A DNA stretch of 64,000 nucleotides, taken from the NCBI RefSeq assembly GCF_012933445.1, contig NZ_JABBNC010000019.1, forward strand, positions 62,001-126,000, given 5' to 3'. The position numbers were made by a program, and so were the translations under genes. The notes beneath the pieces are model-generated. The model saw only the letters and a program-made list of their open reading frames with translations, did not search any database and was not told the origin of the DNA. Shown in pieces: positions 57,252-64,000 of this stretch (the first letter of the stretch is position 1; each line of letters begins with the position of its first letter). The stretch comes from Actinoplanes sp. TBRC 11911 (GTDB lineage: Bacteria; Actinomycetota; Actinomycetes; Mycobacteriales; Micromonosporaceae).

Positions 57252-58208
57252 TCAGCCGTTGAGCGCCGCGTCCAGGGCGGCCGAGTCGTCGGCGGTGAAC
57301 TCCCAGGCGGCGGCGGCCGCGTTGACCTGGACCTGGGCCTTCGTGGTGGCGCCCGCGATCACGCTGCTCACCGCGGGGCGGGACGCCAGGCCGGCGATCG
57401 CCACGTCGAGCAGGCTGTGGCCGCGCTGCTCGCCGAACGCCGTGAGCCGGTCGATCGTGTCCCAGTCGGCGTTGTCCAGCCAATGCGTGTACTGCGGGCG
57501 GGACATCCGGTCCTGCGCGGCCGGGCGCTCGCCGCGCTGATACTTGCCGCTGAGCAGGCCGGACGTGAGCGGGCGGAACGGCAGCTGACCCAGGCCGAAG
57601 CGCTCGCACGCCGGCAGCACTTCCTCCTCCGCGCCGCGGAAGAGCAGGCTGTAGTGGTTCTGCGCGCTCACGAACGGCGTCATGTTCGCCGTCCGGGCGG
57701 TCCAGTCGGCGTCCGCGATCTGCCAGCCGGAGAAGTTCGAGTTGCCCAGGTATCGCACCTTGCCGGCGCGCACCAGGTCGTCGAGCACGGCCAGGGTCTC
57801 CTCGATCGGAGTCGCCGGGTCGGGCCGGTGGAACTGGTAAAGGTCGATGTAGTCGGTCTGCAGGCGGCGTAACGACGACTCCACGGCGCGCGTGATGTAC
57901 CGGCGGGAGCCGCGCGCGTCGAAGTCGTTGCCGTTCAGCCGGCCCGCCGGCCAGCCGACCTTCGTCGCGACGATCACATCCTCGCGGCGGCCCTTCAGCG
58001 CGTTGCCCAGCAGTTCCTCGGACCGGCCGTGCGGCTCGCCGTACGTGTCGGCGGTGTCGAACAACGTGATCCCGGTGTCGATGGCCGCGTCCACGACCTC
58101 ATTCACTCCGCCCTGGTCAAGCTTGCGGCCGAAGTCGTTGGTGCCGATGCCGACGACGGACACCACTAAGCCGCTTCTGCCCAGACGGCGGTAACGCATG
58201 TCGCTCAT
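57252..58208 (-). CDS. Aldo/keto reductase
   Basis: The protein has 318 residues with a complete TIM-barrel pattern: GTNDFGRKLD, FDTADTYG with the catalytic Asp and Tyr, VATKVGWPAG with Lys, YIDLYQFHRPDP with His, and GASTTKAQV-like cofactor end (IAGATTKAQV). It resembles the YdhF/Tas-type voltage-channel-beta-like group. NADPH-dependent carbonyl reduction is expected; substrate unknown. A TAAGGT 8 bases before the ATG hints at a leaderless mRNA. Confidence 0.9.
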   Translation of the reverse strand: MSDMRYRRLGRSGLVVSVVGIGTNDFGRKLDQGGVNEVVDAAIDTGITLFDTADTYGEPHGRSEELLGNALKGRREDVIVATKVGWPAGRLNGNDFDARGSRRYITRAVESSLRRLQTDYIDLYQFHRPDPATPIEETLAVLDDLVRAGKVRYLGNSNFSGWQIADADWTARTANMTPFVSAQNHYSLLFRGAEEEVLPACERFGLGQLPFRPLTSGLLSGKYQRGERPAAQDRMSRPQYTHWLDNADWDTIDRLTAFGEQRGHSLLDVAIAGLASRPAVSSVIAGATTKAQVQVNAAAAAWEFTADDSAALDAALNG

Positions 58209-58229
58209 GTTTTCGAACCTTACGCGCGC

Positions 58230-59057
58230 CTACTCCTCGTGATCGGCCAGGTCCCGGTAGGCGGATCGGAGCAGATCGGTCAACGGGATGTGCCGCACCT
58301 TGACCGGCGGCGCGTCGAGTGCCCGCAGCAGCAACTCGGGTGGCGTCGTCACCCGGGACGGGCGCTCGCGCAGGCGGCTCAGGCTGATGCCGGGGGAGTA
58401 ATAGTCGGCGAGCCGGGACTCCAGCGGGCTCTCGTCAACGGCGAGCGGGTCGACCTCGGGGAGCGGCTCGGGGGTGCCGCGCAGCGCGTCCAGCAGCGCC
58501 TCCCGGGCCCGGCCGCGCCAGGCCAGCACCAGGAACGGGTCGTCGTCGAAGGCCTCGGCCAGCACATAGAGCACCGCGGAGCCGTGCTTGCACGGGACAC
58601 CCCAGTCCGGGCACGTACAGCGAATGTCCAGGCTGCCGGGGAAGAGCGGCAGCCCCTGCTCGTCGAACAGCTCGACGATCTCCTGCGGCATCTCGCCGGC
58701 CAGCAGCGCCGCCCGGTACAGCGCCCGCGCGCCCAGGGCCTCCGTCAGCGACGTCCACTGTGCCTCGTCGAACGCGTCGATCACGATCGTCACGGCGTAC
58801 GGCTCGGGTCGGGAACCTTGCACCTGGGCCGTGACCCGGCCCGGCGAGAGGGAGAAGCCGAGGACCTGGCCTTTGCGGGCGTAGGCGCGGCCGCGCGTCA
58901 GGCGGCCGGGGTCGCAGACCTGCTCGAGCACGTCGACGAAGCGGCGCGACCACCACTGCGCACCGATGTTGCCGCGTTTGGCCCGGACCGCGATGCCGCC
59001 GTCGACCTCGATCGCCTTGGTCGTCTCGAAGAACGTGCCACTCCTGTCGAAAGGCAT
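58230..59057 (-). CDS. SWIM zinc-finger protein
   Basis: The protein has 275 residues. The SWIM motif lies in IRCTCPDWGVPCKHGSAVLYVLAEAF (CxC...CxH). An N-terminal segment (AKRGNIGAQWWSRRFVDVLEQVCDPGRLTRGRAYARKGQV) is the usual start of the actinobacterial family. It is encoded directly after the SNF2 helicase (one base between them), so the two probably act together on DNA. The precise role is unknown. Confidence 0.87.
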   Translation of the reverse strand: MPFDRSGTFFETTKAIEVDGGIAVRAKRGNIGAQWWSRRFVDVLEQVCDPGRLTRGRAYARKGQVLGFSLSPGRVTAQVQGSRPEPYAVTIVIDAFDEAQWTSLTEALGARALYRAALLAGEMPQEIVELFDEQGLPLFPGSLDIRCTCPDWGVPCKHGSAVLYVLAEAFDDDPFLVLAWRGRAREALLDALRGTPEPLPEVDPLAVDESPLESRLADYYSPGISLSRLRERPSRVTTPPELLLRALDAPPVKVRHIPLTDLLRSAYRDLADHEE

Positions 59058-59058
59058 C

Positions 59059-62043
59059 TCAACGCACCGCCGAGGGGTCGAGGGAGAACAGCTCGCGCAG
59101 CTGATCGGTGTTCAGGTCGGTGATCCAGTCCTCGCCGGTGCCGACGACCGACGCGGCGAGGGCCTTCTTCCGCTCGATCATCGCGTCGATCTTCTCCTCC
59201 AGCGTGCCGGTGCAGATGAATTTCCGGACCTGCACGTCGCGGGACTGCCCGATGCGATAGGCACGGTCGGTGGCCTGGTCTTCGACGGCCGGGTTCCACC
59301 ACCGGTCGAAGTGGACGACGTGGTTCGCGGCGGTCAGGTTGAGACCGGTGCCCGCGGCCTTCAGCGAGAGCAGGAACAGCATCGGCTCGTCGTCGTTCTG
59401 GAACCGCTCGACCATCTCGTCGCGCCTCGCCTTGGACAGTCCACCGTGGAGCCACAGGACCGGCCGGTCGACGCGCGCTTCGAGGTAGGGCTGCAGCAGC
59501 GAGCCCCATTCGGCGTACTGGGTGAAGATCAAGGCTTTGTCGCCGTCCTCGATGATCTCCTCGGCCAGTTCCTCGAGGCGGGCCAGCTTGCCGGACCGGG
59601 CGGGCAGGCGCGAACCGTCCTTGAGCAGGTGCGCGGGGTGATTGCAGACCTGCTTGAGCTTGGTCATCGCGGCGAGCACGTTGCCGCGGCGCTGGATGCC
59701 CTCGCTGCCCTCGATCTCGGACATCATGTCCTCGACCACCGCCTGGTAGAGCGTGCCCTGCTCGGGCGTGAGCGTGCACCAGACCTTCATCTCGTTCTTC
59801 TCCGGCAGGTCCGAGATGATCGTCTTGTCGGTCTTGAGGCGGCGCAGCACGAACGGGCCGGTCGCGCGTTTCAGGGCGGCCGCCGCGTCCTCGTCCTGGC
59901 GGACCTCGATCGGCTCCTGGAACCGGCGGCGGAACCGTTTCGCCGGCCCGAGCAGGCCCGGGTTGCAGAAGTCCATGATGGACCAGAGCTCGGCCAGGTG
60001 GTTCTCCACGGGCGTACCGGTCAGGGCCAGCCGGGTGCGCGCCGGCAGGGTGCGCACCGCCTGCGACTGCCGGGTGCCGCTGTTCTTGATGGCCTGCGCC
60101 TCGTCGCAGACGACCCGGCCCCAGGCGATGTCACGCAGCGTTTCCAGGTCGCGGGTGGCGGTGCCGTACGTGGTCACGACCAGATCGGCCTCGGCGACCG
60201 CCGTCCGGAACTCGTCGTCGCGCTTGCGGGTGCCGCCGTGGTGGACATAGACCCGCAGGCTCGGCGCGAACCGGCCGGCCTCCTTGAACCAGTTGCTGAC
60301 CAGCGACATCGGGCAGACCAGCAGCGTCGGCGCGACCGGCTCGGCACCGGCTCGCTCGGCCAGCAGCAACGACAGGGTCTGCGCCGTCTTACCCAGGCCC
60401 ATGTCGTCGGCGAGGATGCCGCCCAGCCCGAGCCGCGCGAGGAAGTGCAGCCAGGACAAGCCGCGTTCCTGGTACGGCCGGAGCAGCCCGTGGAAGGTCG
60501 CGGGTGTCGGCACCGGCGCGAGCCGTTCGGCGGCCTGACCGGAGAGCAGATCGCCGAGCATGCCGTCGGCGTCCACCTCGACGATCGGCAGATCCTCCTC
60601 GCCGCCGTCCACGACCTGCTGTAACACGTCGCCCGCGGTCAACTCGCCCGTTCGGCGCCGGTCGACCGCCTTGAGGGCCGCGCGGAGCTGCCGGTCGTCC
60701 AGCTCGACCCACTGGCCGCGTACCCGTACCAGCGGCACCTTGAGCCGGGCCAGCTCGGCCAGTTCCTCGGGCGTCACCACGCCGTCACCGATCACCAGGT
60801 CGAGACGGAAGTCGACAAGTTGCTCCAAGCCGAAGCCGGAGCTGCCGACCGCCCGGGACGCCCCTTTACGCGATCTGCTGGTGAGCTTCAGGCCGACGCT
60901 CTTGCGGCCGGCCCAGGCGGGCAGCTGCACCCCGAAACCGGCCGCCTGCAGCAGCGGGGCCGCCTGCCGCAGGAACTCGTGCGCCTCCCCGGTGTCGAGA
61001 TCCATCGCCGCGGGTTGCTGGTCGCGCAGGGCCACGTGCAGCAGCGGGAACAGCCGGACCGCGCGGCCCAGCCCGGCCAGCAGCGTCTCGTCCGGTCGCG
61101 CCGGCAACCCGGGGAACCGGCCGCCCGCCCAGACGTCGCCGGCCGGCAGGTACAGCGACGGGTCCTCGGCCGATTGCAGGGCGAACTCGAGCCCCCAGGC
61201 GTCCGCGTCCGGTGGCGGCTCGGTCAGGCGGAAACTGACCCGGTTGGGCCCGTTCGCCTCGTACGCCGCGCGCATCCAGTCGCCGAGCGCCTGACCCAGC
61301 TCACGCACCTCGTCCGGCCGCGCGCCGGGCAGTGCCGGGTCATCCGCGGTGAGCGCCGTGATCCACCTGTCCGGCAGCGGCGCCTTCGGTCCGGCGCGGT
61401 GCCCGAGCAGGATGCGTTCCGGCATCACCGTGCGGGCGGCCGCGTCGACCAGGGCGTCGAGGGCGTCGTGCAGCGTGCGCGAGACATCTCCGCCGATGGC
61501 CCGCACGACCGGGGGCATGGCGGCGGCGAAGTCGCGGTAGGTCGCGGCGTCCGCACCGGTCAGCACCGGGCGCCAGCGAGCGGCCGGGACGCCGTCCTCG
61601 CTGACCAGCTGCGGCAGCATCCGGCCGCGTTTGGCCAGGTCGCACGCGTGCCCGGCGAGGACCGCGAGGTAGCGCACCGAGGCGGCGGCGATCCAGCCGT
61701 CCGGCTCGGCCAGCGCGCCCAGCGTCGCGAGCGCCTCGCCGGCGGGCACGAGCAGGGCCGGAACGGTCCAGGTGGTGAGCTTGACCGAGCGGCGCGACGT
61801 TTCGATCCCCGTATCGGGGGACGGCAGCGGGCCACGCGCGGTGCCGGGCAGGTGGAGATCGAGCGTCGCCGGGGTGGCCTCGATGCCGGGCAGCGCCGCG
61901 AGCAGTTCCGCGGTCGTTCCCGCGAACGGATGGGCCCGTGACCTGGTGGTGAGTGGCAAGGACGGCTGCTCGGCCCAGAGCGCGAGCGACCCCGGCCGGT
62001 CCGCGCCCGGCAACCAGCCACCGTGTACGACGAGCACACTCAC
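59059..62043 (-). CDS. SNF2-family DEAD/DEAH-box helicase
   Basis: The protein has 994 residues. The N-terminal 480 residues are family-specific. The Swi2/Snf2 motor then shows ILADDMGLGKTAQTL, VCDEAQAIKN (DEAQ box), LTGTPVENHLAELWSIMDF, LIFTQYAEWGSLLQPYL and DRAYRIGQSRDVQVRKFI. It is an ATP-driven DNA or protein-DNA remodeller. Together with the SWIM gene it forms a two-gene unit widespread in actinomycetes. Repair or replication roles are conjecture. Confidence 0.92.
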   Translation of the reverse strand: MSVLVVHGGWLPGADRPGSLALWAEQPSLPLTTRSRAHPFAGTTAELLAALPGIEATPATLDLHLPGTARGPLPSPDTGIETSRRSVKLTTWTVPALLVPAGEALATLGALAEPDGWIAAASVRYLAVLAGHACDLAKRGRMLPQLVSEDGVPAARWRPVLTGADAATYRDFAAAMPPVVRAIGGDVSRTLHDALDALVDAAARTVMPERILLGHRAGPKAPLPDRWITALTADDPALPGARPDEVRELGQALGDWMRAAYEANGPNRVSFRLTEPPPDADAWGLEFALQSAEDPSLYLPAGDVWAGGRFPGLPARPDETLLAGLGRAVRLFPLLHVALRDQQPAAMDLDTGEAHEFLRQAAPLLQAAGFGVQLPAWAGRKSVGLKLTSRSRKGASRAVGSSGFGLEQLVDFRLDLVIGDGVVTPEELAELARLKVPLVRVRGQWVELDDRQLRAALKAVDRRRTGELTAGDVLQQVVDGGEEDLPIVEVDADGMLGDLLSGQAAERLAPVPTPATFHGLLRPYQERGLSWLHFLARLGLGGILADDMGLGKTAQTLSLLLAERAGAEPVAPTLLVCPMSLVSNWFKEAGRFAPSLRVYVHHGGTRKRDDEFRTAVAEADLVVTTYGTATRDLETLRDIAWGRVVCDEAQAIKNSGTRQSQAVRTLPARTRLALTGTPVENHLAELWSIMDFCNPGLLGPAKRFRRRFQEPIEVRQDEDAAAALKRATGPFVLRRLKTDKTIISDLPEKNEMKVWCTLTPEQGTLYQAVVEDMMSEIEGSEGIQRRGNVLAAMTKLKQVCNHPAHLLKDGSRLPARSGKLARLEELAEEIIEDGDKALIFTQYAEWGSLLQPYLEARVDRPVLWLHGGLSKARRDEMVERFQNDDEPMLFLLSLKAAGTGLNLTAANHVVHFDRWWNPAVEDQATDRAYRIGQSRDVQVRKFICTGTLEEKIDAMIERKKALAASVVGTGEDWITDLNTDQLRELFSLDPSAVR

Positions 62044-62103
62044 CCCCAGTTAAGACGCATCGAGAGTAGCCATGTTCAGGAAGATCGCCGGTGACCCTCA
62101 CCG

Positions 62104-62133
62104 CTGACGGTGGATGTCGCCGGGACGTAGGCT
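62104..62133 (+). promoter_or_regulatory. Probable promoter of mqnC (leaderless)
   Basis: CTGACG (62104-62109), an 18-base spacer and TAGGCT (62128-62133) are followed 7 bases later by GTG 62141. The arrangement fits a leaderless mRNA and supports this start over ATG 62114. Confidence 0.55.
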
Positions 62134-62140
62134 GATCGGC

Positions 62141-63376
62141 GTGGCGGCGAACACTGAGATCGACAGCATTCTGGCGCGCGGAGCCGACGGCGGGCGGATC
62201 ACGCCCGAGGAAGCCCTCCTTCTCTACACCGAGGCGCCCTTGCACGGGCTCGGCGAGGCGGCGGACGCGGTCCGGCGACGGCGCTATCCGGACGGCATCG
62301 CCACCTACCTGATCGATCGCAACATCAACTACACGAACGTCTGCGTGACGGCGTGCAAGTTCTGCGCCTTCTATCGCGCGCCGAAGCACTCCGAGGGCTG
62401 GTCGCACCCGATGGAGGAGATCCTGCGCCGGTGCGGCGAGGCGATCGACCTCGGTGCCACCCAGGTGATGCTGCAGGGCGGCCACCACCCGGACTACGGC
62501 GTCGAGTATTACGAGGAGCTCTTCTCCACGGTCAAGCAGACGTATCCCGACCTGGTCATTCACTCGATCGGGCCGAGCGAGATCCTGCACATGGCGAAGG
62601 TCTCCGACGTCTCGATCGAGGAGGCGGTCCTGCGGATCAAGGCCGCCGGGCTCGACTCGATCGCCGGGGCCGGCGCGGAGATGCTGCCCGACCGCCCGCG
62701 TAAGGCGATCGCCCCGCTCAAGGAGACCGGCGCCCGCTGGCTCGAGGTCATGGCGGTCGCGCACCGCAACGGCCTGTCCTCGACGGCGACCATGATGATG
62801 GGCACCGGCGAGACGAACGCCGAGCGCATCGAGCACATCCGGATGATCCGCGACGTGCAGGACCTCGCGGTCGCCAACGGGTACGCCGACGACGCCGTCG
62901 AGTCCGGCCACGAGGTGGGCGGCTTCCGGTCCTTCATCCCGTGGACGTACCAGCCGGAGAACAACCACCTGAAGGGCCGCACGCAGGCCACCACTCTGGA
63001 GTATCTGCGGTTCATCGCGGTGTCCCGGCTGTTCTTCGACAACGTCGCCCACCTGCAGGCGTCCTGGCTGACCACCGGCAAGGACGTCGGTCAGCTCGCG
63101 CTGCACATGGGCGTCGACGACCTCGGCTCGATCATGCTGGAGGAGAACGTGATCTCCTCGGCCGGCGCCCGGCACCGCTCCAACCTGCACGAGCTCATCT
63201 GGATGATGCGGACCGCGGACCGGATCCCGGCCCAGCGCGACACGGTCTACCGGCACCTGGCCGTGCACCGCACCCCGGCCGACGACCCGACCGACGAGCG
63301 CGTCGTCTCGCACTACTCGTCCATCGCGATGCCCGGCGGCGGCGCCAAGTCCTTGCCGTTGGTCTCGGCCAAGTAA
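62141..63376 (+). CDS. mqnC: Dehypoxanthine futalosine cyclase
   Basis: The protein has 411 residues from GTG 62141; ATG 62114 is an in-frame alternative but lies inside the promoter. The radical-SAM cysteines are C68, C72 and C75 (CVTACKFCAFYR). MqnC markers include MLQGGHHPDYGVEYYEELF, GAGAEML, EVMAVAHRNGLSSTATMMMG and PWTYQPENNHL. It closes the ring to cyclic dehypoxanthine futalosine. It contains no TTA codon that I can find. Confidence 0.94.
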   Translation: MAANTEIDSILARGADGGRITPEEALLLYTEAPLHGLGEAADAVRRRRYPDGIATYLIDRNINYTNVCVTACKFCAFYRAPKHSEGWSHPMEEILRRCGEAIDLGATQVMLQGGHHPDYGVEYYEELFSTVKQTYPDLVIHSIGPSEILHMAKVSDVSIEEAVLRIKAAGLDSIAGAGAEMLPDRPRKAIAPLKETGARWLEVMAVAHRNGLSSTATMMMGTGETNAERIEHIRMIRDVQDLAVANGYADDAVESGHEVGGFRSFIPWTYQPENNHLKGRTQATTLEYLRFIAVSRLFFDNVAHLQASWLTTGKDVGQLALHMGVDDLGSIMLEENVISSAGARHRSNLHELIWMMRTADRIPAQRDTVYRHLAVHRTPADDPTDERVVSHYSSIAMPGGGAKSLPLVSAK

Positions 63377-63650
63377 CAAACTCAACCGTTCGGGCAGGTG
63401 CGGGGCGCTGAACCGACGAGGGCCGGTTGCTCCTTCGTAACGAGCGGCGTGAACCTCTGTACCACCCCGTCGTGGCTGGTTACGTTGCCATTCGTAAGGC
63501 CTGAGAACTTCCTGGAGCGGAACCGGGGCGCAAGCCTCCGGGGACGGTCGCGGACCCGACCGATTGCGGTCGTTTATATAACGCACAAAGAGCGGGCGAG
63601 ATGGGTGACCATCTCGCCCGTTTGGTTTCCGCAATGGCAGAGTGGTTCGT
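63377..63650. other. Structured intergenic region between mqnC and menG
   Basis: No protein-like frame is present. CGTAAC/GTTACG (63436-63441/63479-63484) encloses CCAC/GTGG (63462-63465/63472-63475). GACCG-attg-CGGTC (63558-63571) is followed by GTTTATATA. A perfect terminator-like hairpin closes the region. Together they could be a small RNA, a regulatory leader of menG, or only the 3' end of the mqnC mRNA. Confidence 0.45.
63593..63620. terminator. Perfect 12-bp stem-loop terminator
   Basis: CGGGCGAGATGG (63593-63604) and CCATCTCGCCCG (63609-63620) are complementary around GTGA and followed by TTTGGTTT. It lies 30 bases before menG, so it could end the mqnC transcript or attenuate menG. 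Confidence 0.8.
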
Positions 63651-64000
63651 GTGACGCGCGCAGATCTGGGCAAGCAGCCGCATGAGGTCGCCGAGATGTT
63701 CGACGGTGTGGCCGAGCGGTATGACTTGACGAACACGGTCCTCTCCTTCGGACAGGACCGGGGCTGGCGGCGGGCTACCCGGGCCGCCCTCGCGCTGCGC
63801 CCGGGCGAGCGGGTGCTGGACGTCGGCGCCGGCACCGGGGTCTCCACCGAAGAGCTGGGCCGCTCCGGCGCGTTCGCGGTCGGGGCCGACCTGTCGATCG
63901 GGATGCTGAGCGCCGGCCGGCGAGTCCGGCCGGACGTTCCGTTACTGGCCGGCGACGCGTTGCGACTGCCGTTCGCGGACGCGACCTTCGACGCGGTGAC
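63651..64000 (+). CDS. menG: Demethylmenaquinone methyltransferase (3' end missing)
   Basis: The frame opens at GTG 63651 and runs off the window after 116 codons. EVAEMFDGVAERYDLTNTVLSFGQDRGWRRAT is the UbiE/MenG start, LDVGAGTG is SAM motif I, and LPFADATFDAV is the motif II/III region. It methylates demethylmenaquinone, the last step of the pathway. It carries a TTA codon (codon 98). About half of the protein is visible. Confidence 0.92.
   Translation, partial: MTRADLGKQPHEVAEMFDGVAERYDLTNTVLSFGQDRGWRRATRAALALRPGERVLDVGAGTGVSTEELGRSGAFAVGADLSIGMLSAGRRVRPDVPLLAGDALRLPFADATFDAV

Noticed and set aside
63377..63650. A cobalamin, SAM or c-di-AMP riboswitch before menG
   Set aside because: None of the hallmark conserved boxes of these classes could be found, only generic hairpins.

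Overview
This is high-GC DNA (roughly 70 percent G+C) with dense, overlapping, operon-style genes, frequent GTG and TTG starts and short or absent leaders. It comes from an actinomycete. The futalosine menaquinone genes, the ResA-CcdA-ResB-CcsB cytochrome c block beside hemL, a BldC-type regulator and an OsaCAB-like stress locus point to a Streptomyces/Micromonosporaceae-type organism. I would guess an Actinoplanes relative, but the sequence alone does not prove the genus. Layout, left to right. (1) 1-3556: three translationally coupled genes of a partner-switching/phosphorelay module (RsbT/RsbX-like, RsbW-like histidine kinase, REC-GAF-SpoIIE phosphatase); the first is cut by the window edge. 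(2) 3565-12417: a surface-polysaccharide region with a polyprenyl-phosphate-type glycosyltransferase, a DUF2304 protein, a GT-C membrane transferase, a flippase, a rhamnosyltransferase-like GT2 and all four dTDP-L-rhamnose genes (rmlC, rmlA, rmlB, rmlD). (3) 12427-19565: a stress-signalling locus with a REC/coiled-coil regulator, a 1468-residue hybrid kinase carrying a long array of 92-residue HAMP repeats, and a divergent RsbW-GAF-SpoIIE protein. This is the domain set and orientation I recall for OsaB, OsaA and OsaC of S. coelicolor. (4) 20228-21426: about 1.2 kb of gene-free, repeat-rich DNA containing a 957-bp segment bounded by imperfect 50-bp terminal inverted repeats. (5) 21427-27863: FAD oxidase, prolyl oligopeptidase, PadR-controlled FtsX-type ABC transporter and a STAS anti-anti-sigma factor. 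(6) 27999-38158: hemL, a histidine phosphatase, the cytochrome c maturation block, an unknown secreted protein, and the late menaquinone genes mqnL, mqnP and mqnM. (7) 38131-48812: BldC-like and Lrp regulators, a glycolipid-binding-type protein, a DEAD-box helicase, a proline-rich tail-anchored protein, an NlpC/P60 hydrolase, mqnE, small membrane proteins, a possible 29-codon gene and a VOC-family protein. (8) 48863-57187: an ABC-2 exporter with its regulator and operator, HelD-type helicase, a HigBA toxin-antitoxin module, an ArsR/MFS pair with a striking nested inverted repeat, and mqnA. (9) 57252-64000: aldo/keto reductase, SWIM and SNF2 proteins, mqnC, a structured intergenic stretch and the start of menG. 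Two themes tie the genes together. One is respiration: menaquinone synthesis from chorismate by the futalosine route, heme precursor supply and cytochrome c assembly. The other is stress signalling through sigma-factor partner switching. mqnB and mqnD, which the pathway also needs, are not in the window. The most unusual non-genic signals are the inverted-repeat-bounded element at 20305-21261, the operators at 51447-51486, 53673-53688 and 55088-55127, and a set of genes that look leaderless.
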